43,077 bases of DNA from contig CAIVDC010000079.1 in assembly GCA_903904605.1 (NCBI GenBank), positions 1 through 43,077 of the forward strand, given 5' to 3'. The position numbers and the translations under genes were made by a program. Source of the DNA: an uncultured Sterolibacterium sp. GTDB lineage: Bacteria > Pseudomonadota > Gammaproteobacteria > Burkholderiales > Rhodocyclaceae. The notes beneath the pieces were generated by a model, which worked only from the letters and a program-made list of their open reading frames with translations, was not told the DNA's origin and did no database searches. This document shows positions 1-6,712 of this stretch, in pieces (position 1 is the first letter of the stretch; each line of letters begins with the position of its first letter).

Positions 1-182
1 AACTGGTCGCCGGGAAGGCGGCGCGCCGGAGCAGCCCCGGGGAGATCACCTGTTTCGTCAACAACATCGGCATCGGCCTTCAGTTCGCCGCAGCCGGCGC
101 GCTCGTTCTGGACAAGGCCGGCGCCGCGGGACTCGGTCACGAGTTGCCTGATGACTGGTTTTCGGAAGATGTGCTGCCCTAA
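1..182 (+). CDS. Ornithine cyclodeaminase/mu-crystallin family protein, C-terminal end (partial)
   Basis: The reading frame is open from the window edge and stops with TAA at 180-182, so only the last 59 residues are visible. They contain FVNNIGIGLQFAAAGALV and end in DDWFSEDVLP, the typical C-terminus of the ornithine cyclodeaminase/mu-crystallin family. The complete neighbour downstream ends in the matching form AEWFLQDIRD. The family uses NAD(P) to deaminate or reduce amino acids and imines, but no catalytic residues are visible here, so the substrate cannot be named. The stop is 42 bp before the next gene on the same strand, so the two paralogues are probably co-transcribed. Confidence 0.8.
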   Translation, partial: LVAGKAARRSSPGEITCFVNNIGIGLQFAAAGALVLDKAGAAGLGHELPDDWFSEDVLP

Positions 183-224
183 GGCGGGCGCGTTCGCCGA
201 CCCGTCCGTGCGTAGGAGAACCTG

Positions 225-1322
225 ATGGCCCTGCTCCTGAATAACGACGACATGAAGCGGGTGCTGACCGCGCAGATGACGCGCGAGGCGCTCCAGGTCG
301 CCTACCGCGATCTGGTGAGCGGCGAAGCCGTGTGCCGGCCCCGGATAGATCTGCGCATCCCGACCTCGTCGCCGGGGCAGTGCTATCAATGGGGGACAAT
401 GGAAGGCGGGTCGACCGCCGGCTATTTCGCCATCCGGATGAAATCGGATGTCGTTTATGAACAGGAATATCTCGGCGTCCGCACCCAGGAAAAATTTGCC
501 GGCCGGCCGGGCTTGTTCTGCGGCCTGATCCTGCTCACCAGAATCGACACCGGCGAGCCGGTGGCGCTGATCAACGACGGCTACCTGCAGCATCTCCGGG
601 TCGCGGCCGACGGCGCCATCGGCACCGATGTCATGGCCCGCAAAGGTCCCGCGGCGCTCGGCATGCTCGGCTCGGGCGGCATGGCCAGGGCGCACGTCGA
701 GGCATTGATGCAGGTCAGGGAAATCAAGCGCATCCGGGTGCATAGCCCGACGTCCGAAAATTGCCTTCGCTTCGCCGAGGAAATGGCCGAAAAATATGGC
801 GTCGAAACGGAAGCGCTCGATGACCCGCGGCAGGTCTATCGCGGCGCCGATATCCTCGCCGCCTGTACCGATTCCGCGCTGCCGGTGATCCGCGGAGCAT
901 GGCTGGAACCCGGAATGCATGTCGTTTCCGTCGGCGGCCGGCCGGATTCCGCCGCACGCGCGCGATTCGACCGCACCTTGCGTCTGGGCTCGGCACCGGC
1001 GCCGGTGGGGCGGCCCGAACTGGCAACGGCAGATGAATACCTGGCCTATCTCGCCCGCCCGGACGATCCTTTGTGGGCAGACCAGCGTTTCGGCAAGGAT
1101 GCGGTGGTAACGGGGTACGGCGACCATGTGCTGCTGGCCGACATCATGCGCGGGCAGGCGCAGGGGCGGACGGCGGACGAACAGATTACCTATTCGGAGC
1201 GGGGCAATATCCAGGGCGCCCAGTTCTATTCAGTGGCCGCCGTTGCCTATGAGGCGGCGGTGAAGCGAGGCATCGGGCGGGAACTTCCGGCCGAATGGTT
1301 CTTGCAGGACATCCGGGATTGA
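225..1322 (+). CDS. Ornithine cyclodeaminase/mu-crystallin family protein
   Basis: 365 residues, a normal length for the family. A Rossmann nucleotide-binding loop, GSGGMA, lies at residues 149-154, after the family segment around TRIDTGEPVALINDGYLQHLR (about 105-125). Known members include ornithine cyclodeaminase (ornithine to proline plus ammonia), alanine dehydrogenases, ketimine reductases and opine-type enzymes, so the exact reaction is uncertain. The ATG at 225 follows AGGAG by 6 bases. It sits directly after another member of the family (ends at 182) and upstream of ABC transporter genes including an amino-acid importer. A role in catabolism of an imported amino acid or opine is therefore plausible but inferred. 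The next gene starts 17 bp downstream. Confidence 0.88.
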   Translation: MALLLNNDDMKRVLTAQMTREALQVAYRDLVSGEAVCRPRIDLRIPTSSPGQCYQWGTMEGGSTAGYFAIRMKSDVVYEQEYLGVRTQEKFAGRPGLFCGLILLTRIDTGEPVALINDGYLQHLRVAADGAIGTDVMARKGPAALGMLGSGGMARAHVEALMQVREIKRIRVHSPTSENCLRFAEEMAEKYGVETEALDDPRQVYRGADILAACTDSALPVIRGAWLEPGMHVVSVGGRPDSAARARFDRTLRLGSAPAPVGRPELATADEYLAYLARPDDPLWADQRFGKDAVVTGYGDHVLLADIMRGQAQGRTADEQITYSERGNIQGAQFYSVAAVAYEAAVKRGIGRELPAEWFLQDIRD

Positions 1323-1338
1323 GCCGACGCCAGCCGAG

Positions 1339-2013
1339 ATGCTCTCCGCCACGAACCTGGAACGCCGCGACGCGCAAAGCGGAACGGTGCTGCTCCATCC
1401 GACCAGCCTGCATCTGAGGGCAGGCGAGCACGGCGTGGTGATGGGTCCGTCGGGCGCGGGGAAGAGCGTTCTGATGCGCAGCCTGGCGCTCCTGGATGCG
1501 CCGGACGGCGGCGAATTGCGCTTTCTCGGCGAGCCGGTCGGCGGCCACGAGGTGCCCGCTTATCGCGCCCGCGTCGCCTATGTCGCCCAGCGCCCGGCCC
1601 TGTTCGCCGGCACGGTGGAAGACAATCTCCGCCTGCCCTACACGCTCCTGCAGCATCGTCGGCGCCGCTTCGCGCCCGACGTGATCGTGGCCTTGCTCGA
1701 GGCGGCGGATCGGCCGGCGAGCTTTCTCGGCAAAGCCGCGCGCGACCTGTCCGGCGGCGAGGCCCAGTTGCTCAACCTGCTGCGCGTTGTGCAACTCGCA
1801 CCGGCCATCCTGTTGCTCGATGAGCCCACCTCGGCGCTCGATGCGCTGGCCACGGCGATGGTCGAGGCGCTGCTCAGGCGCTGGGCCGATGGCAATGCCG
1901 GGGAGACCGCGACCCTCTGGGTGACCCATGATCCGTCGCAGGCCCGGCGCGTCGGCAACCGCTTCTTCCGCATGCAGGGCGCCCGCCTCGAAGAGCTGGG
2001 CGGGGTGCCGTGA
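1339..2013 (+). CDS. fetA: ABC transporter ATP-binding protein, FetA (YbbL) type
   Basis: 224 residues, almost the same length as Escherichia coli FetA. It shows a complete nucleotide-binding domain: Walker A GPSGAGKS at 36-43, Q-loop glutamine in YVAQRP near 84, signature LSGGEAQ at 137-143, Walker B ILLLDEP at 157-163, D-loop SALD, and the switch histidine in WVTHD near 197. Its stop codon overlaps the start of a FetB-type membrane protein by 4 bp, the usual coupling of this pair. FetAB in E. coli is linked to iron export under oxidative stress. The call rests on the partner gene and length. A second possibility, that this ATPase also drives the amino-acid importer downstream, is not supported by its sequence type. 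Confidence 0.82.
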   Translation: MLSATNLERRDAQSGTVLLHPTSLHLRAGEHGVVMGPSGAGKSVLMRSLALLDAPDGGELRFLGEPVGGHEVPAYRARVAYVAQRPALFAGTVEDNLRLPYTLLQHRRRRFAPDVIVALLEAADRPASFLGKAARDLSGGEAQLLNLLRVVQLAPAILLLDEPTSALDALATAMVEALLRRWADGNAGETATLWVTHDPSQARRVGNRFFRMQGARLEELGGVP

Positions 2014-2819
2014 ACGCGCCCTACCTGGCCATCTCCTGGCCGTCGCTGCTCCTGGCGGCTTCGCTGGTCCTCATCAACGGCGCTGTCTCGCTGGCCCTGC
2101 GCCTGGGGCTGGAAAAAAAGCTGGCAATCGCGGCGTTGCGCACCGTCGTGCAACTGCTGCTGATCGGCATGATCCTGGAATGGGTCTTCGCCATCGATCG
2201 CTGGTATGTCGTGCTGGCGATACTCGCGCTGATGACGCTGATCGCCGGACGCGCGGCCGCCGGTCGAGGCAGCATCCGCTATCGCGGCATGGGGCTGGAC
2301 GCGATCGTCTCGGTTTCCGCCAGTTCCTGGCTGGTCACGGCGCTCGGCCTGTTCGCGGTGATCCGCATCGACCCCTGGTACCGGCCGCAATATGCCATTC
2401 CGATTCTCGGCATGATCCTCGGCAATACGCTGACCGGCGTGTCGCTCGGCCTGGAGCGGATCACCGAGGAACTGTCGGCGCGGCGCGCACAGGTGGAAAC
2501 CCTGCTCTCCCTCGGCGCCACGCGCTGGGAAGCCTTCCGTTTGCCGGCACAGCAGGCGGTCAGGGCCGGCATGATGCCGGTGATCAACGCCATGACGGTA
2601 GTCGGGCTGGTGAGCCTGCCGGGCATGATGACCGGCCAGGTGCTGGCGGGGCAGGCGCCTGGGCAGGCCATCCGCTACCAGATCGTGATCATGTTCCTGA
2701 TCGCCGCGGCGTCCGGCCTGGGCACCGTTGCCGCGGTGCTCCTGGTCTATCGCCGGGTGTTCAGCCGCGCCCACTGCTTCCTCTTCTGGCGGCTGGAAGA
2801 ACGCGGGAAGACTGGGTGA
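2010..2819 (+). CDS. fetB: FetB (YbbM, UPF0014) family ABC transporter permease
   Basis: 269 residues with about seven hydrophobic segments, starting with LLLAASLVLINGAVSLALRL and continuing through the family signature LRTVVQLLLIGMILEWVF (about 44-61). The later stretch LGATRWEAFRLPAQQAVRAG is the conserved cytoplasmic coupling region of the UPF0014 family. Translation starts at GTG 2010, which overlaps the stop of the ATPase gene (GTGA), so the two are translationally coupled. The protein should form the inner-membrane part of a FetAB exporter. Iron as substrate is known for the E. coli pair but is only inferred here. The next gene begins 65 bp downstream on the same strand. Confidence 0.87.
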   Translation: MNAPYLAISWPSLLLAASLVLINGAVSLALRLGLEKKLAIAALRTVVQLLLIGMILEWVFAIDRWYVVLAILALMTLIAGRAAAGRGSIRYRGMGLDAIVSVSASSWLVTALGLFAVIRIDPWYRPQYAIPILGMILGNTLTGVSLGLERITEELSARRAQVETLLSLGATRWEAFRLPAQQAVRAGMMPVINAMTVVGLVSLPGMMTGQVLAGQAPGQAIRYQIVIMFLIAAASGLGTVAAVLLVYRRVFSRAHCFLFWRLEERGKTG

Positions 2820-2884
2820 GGCCGACGCGGGTGATCGTCGCGCAACGAATTCGATAGAATGGCAGGCATTCCTTCTTCCCCGCC

Positions 2885-3937
2885 ATGGCGGACCATCTCA
2901 TGAGACTCGCCAAGTCCGCGCCCTGGCTGCGCGCCGCAGTTCTTCTGCCGGCGCTGCTGCTGCCCTTCGGCCTGGCCCACGCCGGCAAGACCCTGGATCA
3001 GATCAGGCAGCGCTCGCAACTGAGCTGCGGCGTCAGCACCGGCGTGATCGGTTTTTCCTCGGTAGACAGCCAGGGCAACTGGCGCGGTCTCGATGTCGAT
3101 GTCTGCCGAGCCATCGCCGCGGCGGTGCTGCATGATCCGGACAAGGTCAAGTATGTGCCGCTCAACTCGCAGCAGCGCTTCACCGCCCTGCAGTCGGGCG
3201 AGGTGGACATACTCTCGCGCGACACCACCTGGACCCTGACCCGCGACGCCTCGATGGGCCTCAGCTTCACCGCCGTCACCTACTACGACGGCCAGGGTTT
3301 TCTGGTGCCGAAGAAGCTCAGGCTGACCAGTGCCAAGCAGCTGAAGAATGCCGAAATCTGCGTCCAGTCGGGCACCACGACGGAGAAGAACCTCAACGAT
3401 TACTTCAAGGCGCAGGGCGTCAGGATCAAGCCGGTGGTGTTCGAGAAATTCGAATCGGCGATCAAGGCGTTCTTCAGCGGCCGCTGCCAGGCCTATACCA
3501 CCGATGCCTCGGCGCTGGCCTTCATCCGCAGCAAGGAAGCGGCGAAACCGGACGACTATCAGGTTCTGCCTGAACTGATTTCCAAGGAGCCGCTCGCGCC
3601 GGTGGTGCGGCGCGGCGACGACGAATGGTTCGCCATCGTCAAATGGGTCGTCTTCGCGCTGATCGAAGCCGAAGAGTACGGCGTCACCCGGAAAAATGTC
3701 GAGACCATGAAAGCGAGCCCCAATCCGGCCATCGGGCGACTGCTCGGCAGCGCCGAAGACAGCGGCAAGCCGCTCGGCCTGGATCGCGACTGGGCGGCGC
3801 GGGCCGTCGGCGCGGTCGGCAACTATGGCGAGATCTTCCAGCGCAATGTCGGAGCCGATTCGCCGCTCAAGCTCGCGCGCGGTCTGAATGCGCTCTGGAA
3901 CAAGGGCGGCCTGATGTACGCGCCGCCGATCCGCTAG
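2885..3937 (+). CDS. aapJ: Amino-acid ABC transporter periplasmic binding protein, AapJ/BztA type
   Basis: 350 residues. A signal peptide covers about residues 1-32 (hydrophobic LLPALLLPFGLAHA, cleavage likely after AHA). The mature part is an SBP_bac_3 fold with the AapJ/BztA hallmarks GLDVDVCRAIAAAV, NSQQRFTALQSGEVDILSR and TWTLTRDASMG. This family captures a broad range of L-amino acids in the periplasm and passes them to the AapQM permeases encoded next. The ATG at 2885 has no clear ribosome binding site; a second in-frame ATG at 2900 would also leave a full signal peptide. The permease gene starts 8 bp after the stop. Confidence 0.9.
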   Translation: MADHLMRLAKSAPWLRAAVLLPALLLPFGLAHAGKTLDQIRQRSQLSCGVSTGVIGFSSVDSQGNWRGLDVDVCRAIAAAVLHDPDKVKYVPLNSQQRFTALQSGEVDILSRDTTWTLTRDASMGLSFTAVTYYDGQGFLVPKKLRLTSAKQLKNAEICVQSGTTTEKNLNDYFKAQGVRIKPVVFEKFESAIKAFFSGRCQAYTTDASALAFIRSKEAAKPDDYQVLPELISKEPLAPVVRRGDDEWFAIVKWVVFALIEAEEYGVTRKNVETMKASPNPAIGRLLGSAEDSGKPLGLDRDWAARAVGAVGNYGEIFQRNVGADSPLKLARGLNALWNKGGLMYAPPIR

Positions 3938-3945
3938 TCCTGCCG

Positions 3946-4920
3946 ATGTCCGGCCGGCGGCTGCGCAGCTTGGGCCTGCAGGTCCTGTTGGCGGCGGGTC
4001 TCGGCCTGCTGCTCTGGCAACTCGTCGGCATCACCGCTGCCAACATGCACGAGCGCGGCATTCAGAGCGGGTTCGGATTCCTGCGCGAGCCGGCCGGGTT
4101 CGCCATCGGCGAGAGCCTGCTGCCCTTCGATTCCGCCGACAGCACCTGGTGGGCGCTGATGGCGGGGCTGGTCAACACCTTGCGCGTGGCGCTGCCGGCC
4201 ATCGTCATCAGCACGGTGCTCGGAACCGCCATCGGCCTCGGGCGGCTCTCGCCCAACCTGCTGCTGCGCGGACTGTGCAAGGGTTATGTCGAAACCCTGC
4301 GCAATGTGCCGCTGCTGCTGCAATTGCTGGCCTGGTATTTCGTGGTCACCGACCTCTTGCCGGCCGCAAGCGCGGCCCTGAAAATTGCGCCCCATCTTTT
4401 CCTGAGCAAGAGCGGCCTGTCCCTGCCGTGGTTCGGCGGCGAGGGCGGTGCCTGGTTCGATCTGCCGGTGCAGGGTGCGATGGCCGTCACCGGCGGGGCG
4501 GTCCTGACGCCCGAATACATCGCCCTGCTGTTCGGCCTCAGCCTGTACACCGCCTCCTATGTCGCCGAAACCGTGCGCGCCGGCATCCAGGCGGTGCCGC
4601 GCGGACAGCGCGACGCCGCGCTGGCGCTGGGCATGTCCCGGGTCCAGGGCTTCCGTCTGGTGCTCTTGCCGCAAGCCTTGCGCAGCATCATTCCGCCCTT
4701 GACCAACCAGCACCTGAGCCTGACCAAGAATTCCTCGCTGGCAGTCGCCATCGGATATCCCGATCTGGTTTCCATCGCCGACACCACGCTCAACCAGACC
4801 GGGCGTGCCGCCGAATGCATCGCCCTGATCATGGCCGTGTATCTGGTTATCTCCCTATTCACGGCCGGGACGAGCGCCTGGCTGGAACGACGGACCGGGC
4901 ATTGGGCGCAACGTTCATGA
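3946..4920 (+). CDS. aapQ: General amino-acid ABC transporter permease, AapQ/BztB type
   Basis: 324 residues counted from ATG 3946, which falls 8 bp after the binding-protein stop. The frame is open further upstream, but that part overlaps aapJ. After an N-terminal membrane segment there is the periplasmic stretch NMHERGIQSGFGFL typical of AapQ/BztB, then several membrane segments. The permease coupling loop reads AVPRGQRDAALALGMSR, followed by LPQALRSIIPPLTNQ. It should pair with AapM to form the membrane channel of the importer. The stop overlaps the aapM start by 4 bp (ATGA), indicating translational coupling. Confidence 0.88.
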   Translation: MSGRRLRSLGLQVLLAAGLGLLLWQLVGITAANMHERGIQSGFGFLREPAGFAIGESLLPFDSADSTWWALMAGLVNTLRVALPAIVISTVLGTAIGLGRLSPNLLLRGLCKGYVETLRNVPLLLQLLAWYFVVTDLLPAASAALKIAPHLFLSKSGLSLPWFGGEGGAWFDLPVQGAMAVTGGAVLTPEYIALLFGLSLYTASYVAETVRAGIQAVPRGQRDAALALGMSRVQGFRLVLLPQALRSIIPPLTNQHLSLTKNSSLAVAIGYPDLVSIADTTLNQTGRAAECIALIMAVYLVISLFTAGTSAWLERRTGHWAQRS

Positions 4921-5981
4921 ACGGGCTGTCAGCGGCGCGGAACTGGCTGCTGCGGAACCTGTTCTCCGATGCCTGGAGCAGCCTGACGACGCTCCTGCTC
5001 GGCGCAGGCCTCTGCTACTGGCTGCCCGGGCTGATCGACTGGCTGCTCCTGAAAGCGGTGTTCAGGCCCGACGCGGCGGCCTGCGCCGCAGTGGATCATG
5101 CCGGCGCCTGCTGGGGCGTGGTGGCGGAGAAGTACCGTCTGATCCTTTTCGGCCGCTATCCCCCTGTCGAACAGTGGCGAGCGCTTGCGGCGACTGTCCT
5201 GCTCCTCTCGGCGATCTTCGCCGGCGGCCTGCGCCTGCTCGGCCGCGCCGGGCTTCTTGTATTCTGGGCGCTGGCGCTGCCGGCATTCTTCCTGCTGATG
5301 GGCGGCGGACTGCTGGGCCTCGCGCCGGTCGGCGCCGACCAGTGGGGCGGCTTTCCGTTGACGCTGCTGCTGGCGACCACGGGCATGTTGCTGGCCCTGC
5401 CCTTGGCGGTGCTGGTGGCGCTCGCCCGGCAGGCCTCCGCCCCGCCCCTGCTGCGGGCCTTGTGCCTGCTCTATGTTGAACTGGTGCGCGGCGTGCCGCT
5501 GATCTCGGTGCTGTTCCTGGCCTCCTTCCTGCTCCCCATCATTCTCCCGCAAGGCACCTCGATCGACGTGCTGGTGCGCGTCCTGGCCGGCATCGTCCTG
5601 TTCGCCGCCGCCTATCTGTCGGAAACCGTGCGCGGCGGCTTGCAGGCCGTGCCCGCCGGCCAGCACGACGCGGCGGCGGCACTCGGCCTCTCGCGCTGGC
5701 AGGCGCTGCGCTGGATCGTTCTGCCCCAGGCGCTGCGCGCGGTCATCCCTTCGATCATGAACAGCGCCATCAGCATTTTCAAGGATACTTCGCTGGTCAC
5801 CGTGGTCAGCCTCTACGAGCTGACCGGTTCGCTATCGCTGGCGCTGTCGGGCGATGCCCAGTGGCGTTCCTTCTATTTCGAAGGTTATCTCTTCATCGGT
5901 CTGATCTACTGGCTCGGCTGTCATTCGCTGTCGCGCGTCGGCAGCAGCCTGGAGCGGCGACTGGCCGTGGGCTCCCGCTAG
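4917..5981 (+). CDS. aapM: General amino-acid ABC transporter permease, AapM/BztC type
   Basis: 354 residues from ATG 4917. The frame extends upstream, but that part is the out-of-frame shadow of aapQ. Multiple membrane segments are followed by the coupling loop AVPAGQHDAAAALGLSRWQ, then LPQALRAVIPSIMNSAISI and FKDTSLVTVVSLYELTGS, all characteristic of AapM/BztC. In complete operons aapP, the ATPase, comes next. Here the next gene is on the opposite strand and its stop shares the CTAG at 5978-5981 with this gene, so the importer has no ATPase at this locus and must borrow one encoded elsewhere. Confidence 0.88.
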   Translation: MNGLSAARNWLLRNLFSDAWSSLTTLLLGAGLCYWLPGLIDWLLLKAVFRPDAAACAAVDHAGACWGVVAEKYRLILFGRYPPVEQWRALAATVLLLSAIFAGGLRLLGRAGLLVFWALALPAFFLLMGGGLLGLAPVGADQWGGFPLTLLLATTGMLLALPLAVLVALARQASAPPLLRALCLLYVELVRGVPLISVLFLASFLLPIILPQGTSIDVLVRVLAGIVLFAAAYLSETVRGGLQAVPAGQHDAAAALGLSRWQALRWIVLPQALRAVIPSIMNSAISIFKDTSLVTVVSLYELTGSLSLALSGDAQWRSFYFEGYLFIGLIYWLGCHSLSRVGSSLERRLAVGSR

Positions 5982-6628
5982 CCGGGTTTGACGCGCTCGT
6001 ACTGCCGGACAAAGATCAGCAGCCCCAGCGGCGCGCTCAAGATGACGCCGATGAACATCAGGACGAGGCCGGCCATGGCGACTACATAGCCGACGATGCA
6101 GGCGAGCAGCCAGTTGACGAAGTCCGCCTGGACTGTCTCCAGGCTCCACTTGAAGGCGTCAATGGCGCCCCGTTTGCCATCGATGATCGCGTACAGGCCG
6201 GGCATCGCGGCAAAGCCGAGGGCCATCGAAGCCAGCGCGCCGAGGATGGGCACGATGTGCAGGACGACACAGGCAATCATCAGAAGCAGCACGTAGACGA
6301 ACAGGTTGCCAAAACAATCCCATGCCTTGAACAGTCCGCCCACCTCGGCCTTGCCTTCGCCGCGCGCCACCTTGATCAGGGAACGGACATAACCGGCAAC
6401 GAATCCGATGTTGGCGACCGGAATCCAAACCACCAGGAGGAGTATCAGCGTCAGCACCGCGAGGTCGCCGAGATTCGCTTTCCACAGATTCAGCGCTGCG
6501 GAAAGCAGTTCGACAAAGTCGCCCTGAACGGGCGCCGCCTGACCCGGGGCCGCGCCGATGTTCGAGTAGCAGTGCTTGCATTTGCTCGCGCCGTCCTGAA
6601 TTTCCTCTTTGCAGTAGGGGCATTTCAT
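5978..6628 (-). CDS. Zinc-ribbon membrane protein of unknown function
   Basis: 216 residues from ATG 6628, chosen because AGGAG lies 8 bases upstream; a longer frame to 6670 exists but lacks this signal. The N-terminus is a four-cysteine zinc ribbon (CPYC at 3-6 and CKHC at 17-20). A polar linker follows, then four or five hydrophobic segments (starting near LAVLTLILLLVVWIPVANIG) and a charged C-terminus. This resembles uncharacterised zinc-ribbon/DUF membrane proteins of proteobacteria, but no function is assigned. It is convergent with aapM (4-bp overlap of stops) and follows the S53 peptidase gene on the same strand after 84 bp, so the two could share a transcript. Confidence 0.72.
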   Translation of the reverse strand: MKCPYCKEEIQDGASKCKHCYSNIGAAPGQAAPVQGDFVELLSAALNLWKANLGDLAVLTLILLLVVWIPVANIGFVAGYVRSLIKVARGEGKAEVGGLFKAWDCFGNLFVYVLLLMIACVVLHIVPILGALASMALGFAAMPGLYAIIDGKRGAIDAFKWSLETVQADFVNWLLACIVGYVVAMAGLVLMFIGVILSAPLGLLIFVRQYERVKPG

Positions 6629-6712
6629 GCTCGGCTCCTTAGGGTGTGCTGCCGAACGGGCGTCTTGCAAGGCCCGCCAGGAGAACCTGTCTGCGCCGCC
6701 GACCCGCGCTGA

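Noticed and set aside
1339..2013. FetA-type ATPase as the missing AapP of the amino-acid importer
   Set aside because: It is coupled to FetB by overlap and has FetA length and context; AapP-type ATPases are longer and normally follow aapM.
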